DNA of 64,000 nucleotides from Roseospira goensis. Its GTDB lineage: Bacteria > Pseudomonadota > Alphaproteobacteria > Rhodospirillales > Rhodospirillaceae. Position 1 is the stretch's first letter. Every line of letters starts with the position of its first letter. The notes beneath the pieces were generated by a model that made no database searches, was not told the DNA's origin, and worked only from the letters and a program-made list of their open reading frames with translations. The translations under genes were made by a program, and so were the position numbers. This document shows, in pieces, positions 38,530 to 49,260 of this stretch. The DNA lies in NCBI RefSeq assembly GCF_014197795.1, contig NZ_JACIGI010000003.1, forward strand, positions 62,001 to 126,000, given 5' to 3'.

Positions 38530-39708
38530 GTGCCCTTCGAACCCCCGCCCAGGCCCACGGTCCAGTCCGCCGCGCACAGTCCGGTGTCCGCGCTGACGGT
38601 GGATCCGCTCCCCGACGACGCCGGCCGCGACACGGGCCGCGACACGGGCCGCGACACCGGGCCGGCGGGTCCGGGCGCCCGCCCCGGACACGGCGTGCGT
38701 GCCACCGTTCGGGTGCCGCGCACGGACCGGCCCATCTTCGTGGCGCTCGACCTGGGCACCAACAACTGCCGCATGCTGGCCGCCCGCCCGGACCCGCGGG
38801 GTGGCTTCCGGGTGGTGGACTCGTTTTCCCGCATCACCCGGCTCGGCGAGGGTCTGCACGACAGCGGGCGTCTCTCCGAAGCGGCCATGGCCCGCACCAT
38901 CGACGCCCTCAGGGCCTGTGCACGCAAGATGGCCCGGCACCGCGTCGTCGGGGCCCGCATGGTGGCCACCGCGGCCTGTCGGCACGCCAGCAACAGCGAT
39001 GTGTTCCTGCGCCGGGTCGAAGCGGAAACCGGCCTGCGCCTGGAGGTCATCCCGGCCGCCGAGGAGGCCCGCCTCGCGCTCGCCGGCTGTGCCCCGCTGC
39101 TGCGCCCGGACAGTCGGGGCGCGGTGGTGTTCGATATCGGCGGCGGCAGCACCGAACTGATGTGGGTCGCGTCGGACCCGGACGACGACGGCCGCCCCGG
39201 CCTGCCCCGCATCGTCGACATGGCCTCGCTCCCGCTGGGTGTGGTGACGGTCGCCGAGGCGCGCGGCGGTGACCTGTGCGACCAGGCGTACGGGTCGGTC
39301 AAGGATGCGGTGCGCGCCGCGCTCGGGGTGTTCGACCGTCGGCACGGCATCGCCGCACGCCTCGCCGCCGGCGACGCCATCCAGATGCTGGGCACATCGG
39401 GCACGGTCACCACCCTGGGCGGCGTGATGCTCGACCTGCCGCGCTACGACCGCGACAGCGTCGACGGCCTGGAGGTCGACTTCATTTCCATCGCCGCCGT
39501 CAGCCGGCGGCTACGCCACATGAGTTGTGCCCAGCGTGCCCGCCATCCCTGCATCGGCAGCGAGCGCGCCGACCTGGTGGTTTCGGGATGCGCCATCCTG
39601 GAGGCGATCTGCGACCTGTGGCCGGTCGGGCGCCTGCGCATCGCCGATCGCGGCATCCGCGAGGGGGTGTTGATGGACCTGATGCGCGCCGCCGGGGTGC
39701 TGGCATGA
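38530..39708 (+). CDS. ppx: Ppx/GppA-family exopolyphosphatase/phosphatase
   Basis: A 392-residue member of the actin-like sugar-kinase fold phosphatases that degrade polyphosphate or pppGpp. Motifs are FVALDLGTNNCRML near residue 74, the AACRHASN loop, the catalytic-Glu motif PAAEEARL and VVFDIGGGSTELMW. The N-terminal 65 residues are Pro/Ala-rich and contain three GRDT repeats encoded by 12-bp tandem DNA repeats. GTG 38530 was preferred; a GTG at 38473 is possible. Its stop overlaps the rlmE ATG by four bases, a common ppx-rlmE pairing in alphaproteobacteria. Confidence 0.88.
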   Translation: MPFEPPPRPTVQSAAHSPVSALTVDPLPDDAGRDTGRDTGRDTGPAGPGARPGHGVRATVRVPRTDRPIFVALDLGTNNCRMLAARPDPRGGFRVVDSFSRITRLGEGLHDSGRLSEAAMARTIDALRACARKMARHRVVGARMVATAACRHASNSDVFLRRVEAETGLRLEVIPAAEEARLALAGCAPLLRPDSRGAVVFDIGGGSTELMWVASDPDDDGRPGLPRIVDMASLPLGVVTVAEARGGDLCDQAYGSVKDAVRAALGVFDRRHGIAARLAAGDAIQMLGTSGTVTTLGGVMLDLPRYDRDSVDGLEVDFISIAAVSRRLRHMSCAQRARHPCIGSERADLVVSGCAILEAICDLWPVGRLRIADRGIREGVLMDLMRAAGVLA

Positions 39709-40508
39709 GTGCTGGGGGACGCGGATCCGGCGGCAAGGGCAAGGGAAAGGGCGGTCGCGGCGGCGGCGGGGGTGGTGGCGGCAAACCGGTCGGCTCGGCG
39801 CGCCAGCTTCATACGCGGGTGCGCACCGCACGCGGGCGCAAGCCGTCCTCGACACGGTGGCTGCAACGCCAGTTCAACGACCCCTACGTCCTGGAGGCCC
39901 GCCGCCAGGGCTTCCGGTCCCGGGCTGCCTTCAAGCTGATCGAACTCGACGACCGCTTCCAGATCCTGCGGCCCGGCCTGCGGGTGGTGGACCTGGGGGC
40001 TGCGCCGGGTGGCTGGACTCAGGTGGCGGTGGCGCGCGTGCGCGCCGGGCAACCACCGACGGACGGCCCCGCCGGCATGGTGGTCGGGGTGGACATCCTG
40101 GATTGGGGCGAGGTTCCCGGCGCGCTCTGCCTGACCCTGGATTTCATGGACCCAGACGCGCCGGCGATCCTTCAGCGGCATTGCGGCGGGCCGGTGGACG
40201 TGGTGCTGTCCGACATGGCGGCGCCGGCCACCGGCCACCAGCAGACCGACCACCTGCGCATCATGGCCCTGGCGGAGGCCGCCTGGGCCTTCGCCGAAGA
40301 GACCCTGGCGCCGGGCGGGGCCTTCGTCTGCAAGGTGTTCCAGGGCGGCACCGAAGGCGCGCTGCTGACGCGCATGAAGGCGCTGTGCGCCAGCGTCAAG
40401 CACGCCAAGCCGCCGGCCAGCCGCAAGGACTCGGCGGAGGTCTACGTGGTGGCCCAGGGCTTCCGCGGCCGGCCCGAAGACGCGCCGCGCGACCCGGCTG
40501 CGCCGTAG
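39705..40508 (+). CDS. rlmE: 23S rRNA 2'-O-ribose U2552 methyltransferase
   Basis: A 267-residue RrmJ/FtsJ methyltransferase that modifies U2552 in the ribosomal A loop. It has the K in RSRAAFKLIELD, SAM motif VVDLGAAPGGWTQ (about 100), VVLSDMAAPATG and CKVFQGG, giving the K-D-K-E tetrad with the Glu in the SAEVYVVAQGF end. The N-terminus is a Gly/Lys-rich stretch of about 27 residues that most homologues lack or shorten. It overlaps ppx by ATGA. Confidence 0.94.
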   Translation: MSAGGRGSGGKGKGKGGRGGGGGGGGKPVGSARQLHTRVRTARGRKPSSTRWLQRQFNDPYVLEARRQGFRSRAAFKLIELDDRFQILRPGLRVVDLGAAPGGWTQVAVARVRAGQPPTDGPAGMVVGVDILDWGEVPGALCLTLDFMDPDAPAILQRHCGGPVDVVLSDMAAPATGHQQTDHLRIMALAEAAWAFAEETLAPGGAFVCKVFQGGTEGALLTRMKALCASVKHAKPPASRKDSAEVYVVAQGFRGRPEDAPRDPAAP

Positions 40509-40654
40509 CGCCGCCATCGCGCCGTCGCGCCCGCCGACACCCGCGGCCCGGCCCGGCCCCATGCGGTGACCGGGACCGGCCCATGCGCCCGCCTCCCCTT
40601 GGCGAAGCGGGCTCGGCATGGCATATCCCCGGCACCGCCGCGAGTTCCCCGTAG

Positions 40655-42130
<1,476 letters not shown>

Positions 42131-42167
42131 CGCGTTCGCTTGAGCGGCGATCCCTCGGACGCCTGCG

Positions 42168-43775
42168 CTATCGCCCCCCGCCGCGGCCGCGCCGCCGTCC
42201 GCCCGACGCCGCCAAGGCCGGTGTCCCGGCCCCGGCCCCGGCGCCGGATCCGGCCGGACTGACCTGGCGGTAGCTCAGCGCCTCCGCGATGTGCACCCGT
42301 CCCACCCCGTCGTGGCCGTCCAGGTCCGCCAGGGTGCGCGCCACCCGCAGCAGCCGGTGATAGGCCCGCGCCGACAGGCGCAGACGCTCGGCGGCCTCGG
42401 CCATCAGGGCATGGCCGGCCGCGTCCGGGCTGGCGATTGTCTCCAGCGGCGCTCCGGACAGGTGCGCGTTCACGCGGGCCGCCGGCCCCTGCCCGTCCCT
42501 GGAGCACGCCGCCGCCCGCTCCGCCTGGGCCTCGCGCGCGGCCCGTACCCGCGCCGCCACAGCCGCGGATCCTTCGGCCGTCGTCGCGGGGGCCAGCGCA
42601 AAGGGATCCACCGGCGGCACCGTCACGTGCAGGTCGATGCGGTCCAGCAGGGGGCCGGACAGGCGGTTGCGGTAGTCGATGCCGCAGCCGGGCGCCTTGG
42701 TGCAGGCCAATGCCGGGTCGTCCAGATGGCCGCACTTGCACGGGTTCATGGCGGCGATCAACTGGAACCGGGCCGGATAGGTGACGTGGCCGTTGGCCCG
42801 GGCGATGCTCACATGGCCGGTCTCCAGCGGCTGGCGCAGCGCCTCCAGCGCCGGGCGCGAGAACTCGGGCAGTTCGTCCAGGAACAGCACGCCATGGTGG
42901 GCCAGGCTGATTTCGCCCGGCTTGGCGCGCAGCCCGCCCCCCACCAGGGCCGGCATGCTGGCCGAGTGGTGCGGATCGCGGAACGGCCGCCGGGTCAGCA
43001 GGCGCCCGTCCGCCAGGTGGCCGGCGACCGAATGGATCATCGACACCTCCAGCGCCTCGTCCGGCGCCAGCGGCGGCAGCAGGCCGGGCAGGCGCGCCGC
43101 CAGCATCGACTTGCCGGCGCCCGGCGGGCCGGTCATCAGCAGATTGTGACCGCCGGCGGCGGCGACCTCCAGGGCGCGGCGGGCGCTCTCCTGGCCCTTG
43201 ACGTCGGCCAGGTCCAGGCGCGGCCCGCCGTCGGCGCGGGCCTCGGGGTGCGGCCGGGCGAGCGTCTGGCTGCCCTTGAAGTGGTTGATCAGCGCCAGCA
43301 GGCCGGCCGGGGCGAGCACGTCCACGTCGCCGGCCCAGGCCGCCTCGCCGCCCTGTGTCTCGGGGCAGATCAGGCCGCGCTCCGTCCGCACCGCCGCCAG
43401 CGCCGCCGGCAGCACGCCGGCCACCGCGGCCAGGGAGCCGTCCAGGCCCAGCTCGCCCAGGATCACGAAGCCGTCCATCTCCTCCGCCGGCAGCACCCCC
43501 ATGGCGGCAAGCACGCCGCAGGCCACGGGCAGATCGTAATGACTGCCCTCCTTCTGAAGGTCGGCGGGGGCCAGGTTGACGATGATGCGCTTGGGCGGCA
43601 GGGCGAGGCCAATGGCGGTGAGTGCTGCGCGCACCCGCTCGCGGCTCTCGGCCACCGCCTTGTCGGGCAGCCCGACGATGGTGAAGGCCGGCAGCCCGCC
43701 GGTGAGCGAGACCTGCACCTGCACGTCCAGGACCTCGATCCCGGAGAAGGCGACGGTGTGGACGCGGGCGACCAT
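42168..43775 (-). CDS. comM: YifB/ComM family Mg-chelatase-like AAA ATPase
   Basis: A 535-residue protein with an N-terminal Lon-like fold (about 1-160), a central AAA+ Mg-chelatase domain (Walker A MTGPPGAGKSML near 215, Walker B GVLFLDELPEF near 295) and the C-terminal ComM helices. ComM is a hexameric helicase that promotes branch migration during natural transformation and related recombination. A small zinc-like motif (NPCKCGH...CTKAPGC) follows the AAA core. The C-terminal 30 residues are Ala/Gly/Arg-rich. No other competence genes are adjacent. Confidence 0.93.
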   Translation of the reverse strand: MVARVHTVAFSGIEVLDVQVQVSLTGGLPAFTIVGLPDKAVAESRERVRAALTAIGLALPPKRIIVNLAPADLQKEGSHYDLPVACGVLAAMGVLPAEEMDGFVILGELGLDGSLAAVAGVLPAALAAVRTERGLICPETQGGEAAWAGDVDVLAPAGLLALINHFKGSQTLARPHPEARADGGPRLDLADVKGQESARRALEVAAAGGHNLLMTGPPGAGKSMLAARLPGLLPPLAPDEALEVSMIHSVAGHLADGRLLTRRPFRDPHHSASMPALVGGGLRAKPGEISLAHHGVLFLDELPEFSRPALEALRQPLETGHVSIARANGHVTYPARFQLIAAMNPCKCGHLDDPALACTKAPGCGIDYRNRLSGPLLDRIDLHVTVPPVDPFALAPATTAEGSAAVAARVRAAREAQAERAAACSRDGQGPAARVNAHLSGAPLETIASPDAAGHALMAEAAERLRLSARAYHRLLRVARTLADLDGHDGVGRVHIAEALSYRQVSPAGSGAGAGAGTPALAASGGRRRGRGGGR

Positions 43776-43861
43776 GGGCGCGGCCGGACGGTGGAGCGGG
43801 CTGACCCTGTATCATAATGCGGGTATGCCCGCGCGCCCACACGTTTTTGCCGGGGCGGTTG

Positions 43862-44641
43862 TTAGCCCGCCTGGGCCGCCTGTCGCGCCCGCTTGCGCCG
43901 CGCCAGCATGTTCAGCCCCTCGACGAACGCCGCGAAGGCCATGGCGGCGTAGATGTAGCCCTTGGGCACGTGCGTCCCGAAGCCGTCGGCGATCAGCACC
44001 ATGCCGATGACCAGCAGGAACGCCAGCGCCAGCATCACCACGGTGGGGTTCTCGCCGACGAACCGCGAGATCGGGCCGGCGGCCAGGAACATGACCGCGA
44101 CGGCCACCACCACCGCCGCCACCATGATCGGCACGTGGTTGGTCATGCCGATGGCGGTCAGGATGCTGTCGATGGAGAAGACCACATCCAGGGCCACGAT
44201 CTGGCCGATCACGGCGGCCAGGCTCACCGTGGCGCGGTCGGCGTTGAACATGCCGTGGGCCGTGCCGGGCTGCACCTTCTCGTGGATCTCGCTGGTGGCC
44301 TTCCAGACCAGGAACAGGCCGCCGCCGATCAGGATCAGGTCGCGCCAGGAGAAGGCCGTTTCCAGCACCGGTGCGCCGTGGTCGCCGCCGGCGATCTCGA
44401 TCCCCAGGTCGAAGACCGGCGCGGTCAGCCCCACGATCCAGGCGATCACCGACAAGAGCGCGAGCCGCAGCACCAGCGCCAGCCCGATGCCGACTCGGCG
44501 CGCGGCCGGCTGCTGGTGGTCCGGCAGCTTGTTGGTGACGATGGAGATGAAAATCAGGTTGTCGATGCCCAGGACGATTTCCATCGTCACCAGGGCAAGG
44601 AAGGCGACCCAGGCTTCGGGCGCCAGCAGCAGGTCCAGCAT
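43862..44641 (-). CDS. TerC-family integral membrane protein
   Basis: A 259-residue membrane protein with about seven helices. The family motifs are [12 protein letters not shown] near residue 20 and [15 protein letters not shown] near 150, each carrying acidic residues within a membrane segment. TerC/YceF-type proteins are implicated in metal (Mn) efflux or in metal loading of exported proteins. ATG 44641 begins [11 protein letters not shown]; the longer upstream frame belongs to the deaminase region. Confidence 0.92.
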   Translation of the reverse strand: MLDLLLAPEAWVAFLALVTMEIVLGIDNLIFISIVTNKLPDHQQPAARRVGIGLALVLRLALLSVIAWIVGLTAPVFDLGIEIAGGDHGAPVLETAFSWRDLILIGGGLFLVWKATSEIHEKVQPGTAHGMFNADRATVSLAAVIGQIVALDVVFSIDSILTAIGMTNHVPIMVAAVVVAVAVMFLAAGPISRFVGENPTVVMLALAFLLVIGMVLIADGFGTHVPKGYIYAAMAFAAFVEGLNMLARRKRARQAAQAG

Positions 44642-44709
44642 GTCCCCCTCGCTCCCCTTCTGATCTCGGCGGCGCATGCCGGTGCGGCATCCGCCGGATT
44701 GGCGGCGAT

Positions 44710-45372
44710 TCAGTACGGGATGGTCTCGGACTCCCGCCACAGCGCGAACGCGTCCCGCGCGCCGGGGGTCACGGCGCGGCGCACCACCATGCCCGGGCGG
44801 TCGCGGTAGGGCCGGGCCACGGCGTCGTGCAGCGCCGCATCCAGGAAGTCCACACCGTCCCCGGCGGCGTCGAAGCGGGTGGCGGCGAACACCAGCACCG
44901 GGATGCGTGCCCAGGCGATGGCGCCGTAGCACATCGGGCAGGGTTCGGTACTGGCGTAGAGCACACCGTGCGACGTCGGGCCAGGCTGGGGCAGCCGCGC
45001 CGCGCCCTGGTCGATCCGGCCCAGGTGGACCACGCCCAGGTTGCGGGCGGCGGCGCGGATGGCGCAGATCTCGGCGTGGGCCGTCGGATCGCTCCACTGG
45101 GTGACGTGGTTGCGCTCCACCCAGTGGCGCACGATGGCGCCGCTGGCGTCGTCGACCTGGAGCAGCACGGCCGCGAACGGGCCGCCGCCGGCGCGCACCG
45201 ACTCCACCGCCTCCGCACAGGCCAGCCGGATCCACGGGTCGTCGCCGGCCTCGATGCCGGCATACGGATCGTCCGGCGCGGCCCGCGTCGGGCCGGCGTC
45301 CGGCCGGACCGGCCTGCGCACCGGCGGTGGTCCCGGGTAGATCGCAGTCGGCGCACGGCGGGGATCGGTCAA
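44710..45372 (-). CDS. Cytidine/deoxycytidylate-deaminase-family nucleoside deaminase
   Basis: A zinc deaminase of about 220 residues or less. The zinc and catalytic motif is [10 protein letters not shown] with [12 protein letters not shown] downstream, the pattern of guanine or tRNA-adenosine deaminases. The C-terminal part after this ([18 protein letters not shown]) is closer to guanine-deaminase-like proteins than to TadA. The start is unclear: a TTG at 45372 after GGAG was chosen, but the conserved domain begins only around residue 50. It is 68 bp from terC. Confidence 0.75.
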   Translation of the reverse strand: MTDPRRAPTAIYPGPPPVRRPVRPDAGPTRAAPDDPYAGIEAGDDPWIRLACAEAVESVRAGGGPFAAVLLQVDDASGAIVRHWVERNHVTQWSDPTAHAEICAIRAAARNLGVVHLGRIDQGAARLPQPGPTSHGVLYASTEPCPMCYGAIAWARIPVLVFAATRFDAAGDGVDFLDAALHDAVARPYRDRPGMVVRRAVTPGARDAFALWRESETIPY

Positions 45373-45528
45373 CGGACGGCTCCGGATTGGCAACGGGCGC
45401 GGCACGGTCACGGTACACCGCCGCCGCGCGCACGCAAGCGCCGTCTGGCCTGGTGCCTTGAGGCCGGACGCCGCTTGGGGCATGCTCCCGGGCCTGCTTC
45501 TTCCTGCGGACACGGAGGGTCCCGTCCC

Positions 45529-46575
45529 ATGAGCGAGACGGTCAAGGTCGCCATCCTGGGCGCCAGCGGCTACACCGGCGCGGAGTTGATCCGCCTGCTG
45601 GACACCGACCCCGGTGTCGAACTCGCGGTGCTGACCGCCGACCGCCGCGCGGGCCAGTCGCTGGGCGCGGTGTTCCCCCATCTGGCCGGGGTCAAGGCGC
45701 CGCCGCTGGTGGCGATCGACGACGTCACCGACTGGTCCGGCATCGACGTCGTCTTCTGCGCCCTGCCCCACGCCACCACCCAGCCCGTGATCGCAGGGCT
45801 GCCGGACCACCTGAAGGTCGTCGATCTGTCGGCCGACTTTCGTCTGCATGACGTGGACGTTTACGCTGACTGGTATGGCGGCCCGCACCAAGCGCCGGAC
45901 CTGCAGAAGACCGCGGTCTACGGCCTCACCGAACTGGCCCGCGACGCCATCGCCCGGGCGCGCCTGGTCGCCAACCCGGGCTGTTATCCGACCGGGCCGC
46001 TGCTGGCCCTGATGCCGCTGATCGAGTCCGGGCTGATCGAGCCCGGCGATATCATCATCGACGCCAAGTCGGGCGTCAGCGGGGCCGGTCGCAGCGCCAA
46101 GGAAGGGCTGCTGCACGGCGAGGTCTCGGAGGGCATCCACGCCTACAGCGTTGCCGCGCACCGCCACAGCCCGGAGATCGAACAGGAGCTATCGCGGGCC
46201 GCCGGTCACGCCGTGCCGACCACCTTCACGCCGCACCTGGTGCCGATGAACCGCGGCATCCTGTCCACCATCTATGTCCGCACCCACGCCAACGCGGATG
46301 CCGCCACCCTGCTGTCGGCGCTGACGGTGCGCTACAAGGGCGAACCGTTCGTCCGGGTTCTGCACGGCGGCGCGCTGCCCCACACCCGGCACGTGCGCGG
46401 ATCCAACCTGTGCCTGATCGGCGCCGTCGACGACCGCCGGCCCGGTCACGCCATCCTGGTGACGGCCATCGACAACCTGGTCAAGGGGGCGGCCGGGCAG
46501 GCGATCCAGAACATGAACGTCATGCTGGGACGCCCGGAGACCGCTGGCCTGGCCCTGCAACCGGTGTTCCCGTAA
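45529..46575 (+). CDS. argC: N-acetyl-gamma-glutamyl-phosphate reductase
   Basis: NADPH-dependent third step of arginine synthesis. The 348-residue protein has the Rossmann motif [17 protein letters not shown], the catalytic C152 in [13 protein letters not shown] and the conserved [10 protein letters not shown]. It belongs to the standard type I ArgC family. The ATG at 45529 follows GGAGGG. The next gene begins 28 bp downstream and is possibly co-transcribed. Confidence 0.96.
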   Translation: MSETVKVAILGASGYTGAELIRLLDTDPGVELAVLTADRRAGQSLGAVFPHLAGVKAPPLVAIDDVTDWSGIDVVFCALPHATTQPVIAGLPDHLKVVDLSADFRLHDVDVYADWYGGPHQAPDLQKTAVYGLTELARDAIARARLVANPGCYPTGPLLALMPLIESGLIEPGDIIIDAKSGVSGAGRSAKEGLLHGEVSEGIHAYSVAAHRHSPEIEQELSRAAGHAVPTTFTPHLVPMNRGILSTIYVRTHANADAATLLSALTVRYKGEPFVRVLHGGALPHTRHVRGSNLCLIGAVDDRRPGHAILVTAIDNLVKGAAGQAIQNMNVMLGRPETAGLALQPVFP

Positions 46576-46603
46576 GGCACGATCGGAGACAGGAGGAACG
46601 GAC

Positions 46604-47149
46604 GTGAGCATGGATCCCATCATCCTGCCCTGGCGCGGCGTCTGGCCGACACTGTCGCCCGATGCCTTCGTCGCCCCCGGCGCCACCGTCATCGGCGACG
46701 TCGTGGTCGGCGCCGGCAGCAGCATCTGGTTCGGCTGCGTGGTGCGCGGCGACGTGCACGAAATCCGCATCGGCGCCAACACCAACATCCAGGACGGCAC
46801 GGTGGTGCACGTCACCAAGGGCCGGTTCGGCACCTACATCGGCGACGGCATCACCATCGGCCACAAGGCGCTGATCCACGCCTGCACGCTGCAGGACGGG
46901 TGCTTCATCGGCATGGGCGCCACCGTCATGGACGGGTGCGTGATCGAGAGTGGCGCCATGGTCGCCGCCGGTGCCCTGGTGCCGCCCGGCAAGCGGGTTC
47001 CGGCCGGCGAGCTGTGGGCCGGCAGCCCGGCCAAGCCGAAGCGCGCCCTGACCGCCGAGGACACCGCCGGCTGGCCGGCCCAGGCCGCGCACTACGCCGA
47101 GCTGGGCCGGACCTATCGCGCGGATCTGGCGCGCCGCGCCGCCGAGTAG
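46604..47149 (+). CDS. Gamma-carbonic-anhydrase-like hexapeptide-repeat protein
   Basis: A 181-residue left-handed beta-helix protein of the PaaY/YrdA/CaiE group. Hexapeptide repeats run from about residue 23 to 125. The three zinc-binding His are expected in VVHVTKG, IGHKALIH and HAC (about residues 68, 86, 91). Members are trimeric gamma-carbonic anhydrases or CoA-linked enzymes. GTG 46604 was preferred, seven bases after AGGAGG; ATG 46610 is also in frame. Role not determinable from context. Confidence 0.88.
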   Translation: MSMDPIILPWRGVWPTLSPDAFVAPGATVIGDVVVGAGSSIWFGCVVRGDVHEIRIGANTNIQDGTVVHVTKGRFGTYIGDGITIGHKALIHACTLQDGCFIGMGATVMDGCVIESGAMVAAGALVPPGKRVPAGELWAGSPAKPKRALTAEDTAGWPAQAAHYAELGRTYRADLARRAAE

Positions 47150-47152
47150 GCC

Positions 47153-47905
47153 GTGCCCGGTCTCCTGGTCCTGCAATCGCACGCGCCGGCGCCGCCGGCC
47201 TGGATGGCCCGGTGCGTCGCCAGCGTCCGCGCCTGGGCCGCGGCCGGCGGGCATGCCTACCGGTGCACCGGCGATGCCCTGTTCGACCGCTTGCCGGCGC
47301 CCCTGCGGGCCAAGACCGCCGGCTGCGGCGCCATGGCCGCCGACCTGGCCCGCCTGCTGTGGATCCGCGAAGCCCTGGCCGAGGGGACCTGGGACCGGGT
47401 GGCGTGGCTGGATGCCGACGTGTTCGTGTTCGCCGGCCAGCGGCTGGACCTGCGCGTTGAGACGACGCATGCCTTCGGCCGCGAGGTCTGGGTGGAACCG
47501 GCCGGGTCGGGGCTGCGGGTACGGCGCCACGTCCACAACGCGGTGTGCGTGTTCGGCCCCGACGACCCCGTGCTGCCGTTCCTGATCCATGCGGTGACCG
47601 GCCTGCTGACCCGGGCGGAAGTGGGCTGCGTCTCGCCCCAACTCGTGGGGCCGAAGCTGCTCAGCCACCTCAACGGCGTGGCCGCGTTCGCGCTGGTGGA
47701 GTCGGTCGGCATGGCGAGCCCGCTGGTGCTGCGGGATCTGGCGGCCGGCGGCGGGCCGGCCTGGGACGCGCTGGTCGGGGCGCATGCCGCGCCGCTGGCG
47801 GCGCTGAACCTGTGCGCGTCGCTGGCCGGCCGCACGGTCGATGGCGTGGCGGTCACCGACGCGCTGCTGACCACGGCGATGGACCGCCTCGCGCGACCCG
47901 CCTGA
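47153..47905 (+). CDS. Predicted glycosyltransferase-like protein
   Basis: A 250-residue protein not confidently assigned. It has a DxD-like motif WLDADVFVF near residue 86 and a preceding MAADLARLLWIREAL helix, the pattern of GT-A glycosyltransferases related to capsular or OCH1-type enzymes. It starts at a GTG 3 bp after the preceding stop with no clear ribosome site, so coupling is likely. Cytosolic, no signal peptide seen. The substrate is unknown. Confidence 0.6.
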   Translation: MPGLLVLQSHAPAPPAWMARCVASVRAWAAAGGHAYRCTGDALFDRLPAPLRAKTAGCGAMAADLARLLWIREALAEGTWDRVAWLDADVFVFAGQRLDLRVETTHAFGREVWVEPAGSGLRVRRHVHNAVCVFGPDDPVLPFLIHAVTGLLTRAEVGCVSPQLVGPKLLSHLNGVAAFALVESVGMASPLVLRDLAAGGGPAWDALVGAHAAPLAALNLCASLAGRTVDGVAVTDALLTTAMDRLARPA

Positions 47906-47924
47906 ACCGGGCGTCGTGGACCGG

Positions 47925-48476
47925 TCAGCCCTCGGCGCGCGGGGCCGTGGCCTGACCGTCGCCCAGCGCGCGTTGCATGTACAGCGTGCCCAGCCAGCGG
48001 CCGAACTTGCGGCCCACGCCCGGCAACACCCCGATGGTCTCGAACCCGAGCCGGCGGTGCAGGGCCTCGGACGCCTCGGAGCCGGGGGTGGTGATGACGG
48101 CGACCATCTGGCGGACGTCCGCGGCGGCGCAGCGGTCGATGACCGCGCGCAGCAGGGTAGTGCCAACCCCCCGGCCGGCCGCCGCCGGGTCGACATAGAC
48201 GCTGTCCTCGACGGTATGGCGATAGGCCGGCCGCGCCCGGAACGGGCCGGCATAGGCATAGCCGAGCAGGCGCCCGTCGCCGCCGTCGCGCGCCAGCAGC
48301 CAGGGCAGCCCGGCCTCGCGCACGGCGGCAATGCGTCGCGCCATGTCGTCGCGTGACGGCGGGACAAGCTCGAAGGTCGCGGTGCCGGTCAGCACATGAG
48401 GGGCGTACAGGGCCTGGACGGCATTGGCGTCGTCGGGGTCGGCCTCGACGATGGCGACCGGGTCGGAGGGACGCAT
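47925..48476 (-). CDS. GNAT-family N-acetyltransferase (phosphinothricin acetyltransferase-like)
   Basis: A 183-residue acetyl-CoA-dependent N-acetyltransferase. The CoA-binding motif is VDPAAAGRGVGTTLL (about residues 92-106), preceded by ARPAYRHTVEDSVYV and followed by HRRLGFETIGVLPGVGRKFGRW, the PAT/MnaT arrangement. Such proteins acetylate methionine analogues or phosphinothricin. ATG 48476 starts the conserved domain. It lies tail to tail with the glycosyltransferase-like gene. Confidence 0.9.
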   Translation of the reverse strand: MRPSDPVAIVEADPDDANAVQALYAPHVLTGTATFELVPPSRDDMARRIAAVREAGLPWLLARDGGDGRLLGYAYAGPFRARPAYRHTVEDSVYVDPAAAGRGVGTTLLRAVIDRCAAADVRQMVAVITTPGSEASEALHRRLGFETIGVLPGVGRKFGRWLGTLYMQRALGDGQATAPRAEG

Positions 48477-48609
48477 GGGGGCTCTCACCGGGAACGGACA
48501 GACGCGGCTCGGGATGCCGCCGGCTATCCCATAACCCAACGCGCCCGGCCGCGCCAAGGGCGCTGACCGATCGGCCTCACCGCCCCCCCCGGCCTGCGCG
48601 CCGGCTGCC

Positions 48610-48900
48610 TCAGGCCGACTCGCGCGGTGGCTCTGGCGCGCGGGAGCGCGACGGCCCTCTCGAGTCGCGCCACGGGCCGTCCTCTTCCCAGTCCGGAACC
48701 GTGGTCGACATGGCATCGCCCAGCATCTGCGCCACGCGGTCGCGAGCCTGGGCCTCGGACACGCCCGGCCACAGGCGCCGATACACCATGACGGCCGCGT
48801 CGAACGCAATGGCGTCGGACCCGACCTGCCCGCCCTGGACGGACGCGTAGGCCCGGACGACCGCCGCGCGGGTGCTCTCCGTGTTGGTCCCCCGATCCAT
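48610..48900 (-). CDS. Small conserved-looking hypothetical protein
   Basis: A 96-residue protein with no family recognised. The middle (STRAAVVRAYASVQGGQ and FDAAVMVYRRLWPGVSEAQA) is predicted helical and has non-random composition; the C-terminal 30 residues are charged and Pro/Arg-rich. Its ATG at 48900 lies 15 bp from a 20-bp tandem repeat tract that may hold its promoter. Coding is inferred from composition and absence of a better alternative. Confidence 0.5.
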   Translation of the reverse strand: MDRGTNTESTRAAVVRAYASVQGGQVGSDAIAFDAAVMVYRRLWPGVSEAQARDRVAQMLGDAMSTTVPDWEEDGPWRDSRGPSRSRAPEPPRESA

Positions 48901-49260
48901 GGTCCGTGCTCCGTTCTGCCCCTCGTGCGGACAATCTGCCCCTCGTGCGGACAATCTGTCCCTCGTGCGGACAAAGAGTGTCCGACGGCCGGTCCATTCC
49001 GAGGCAGTATGCCGCAAAACGCGGTGGTCACGAAGCATCTGTTGCAGGCGGTGGGGACCAAATCAGGCCGGATCACGCCCCCGGGAGGTCTGACGCCCGC
49101 CCAGCGGTCCGGGTCTCTCTATCAAATGGTTCCGAGTCTCAGCTTTGGCCATCGCGGTTGCGTCAGAACCGAGCGGTCGCCACGTGTGTCAGGGTCGGAC
49201 CCCGACTCCGGCAGACCCCAGACAAGACACGCGGCACCAACCATGGGAGGTCCTCACGTC
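48901..49260. repeat. Intergenic region with 20-bp tandem repeats
   Basis: 360 bp between divergent genes. Three tandem 20-bp units CTGCCCCTCGTGCGGACAAT lie at 48916-48935, 48936-48955 (identical) and 48956-48975 (two changes). The core CTCGTGCGGACAA is constant. The rest shows no gene. An ATG at 49261 starts the binding-protein gene after a GGGAGG. Confidence 0.75.
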
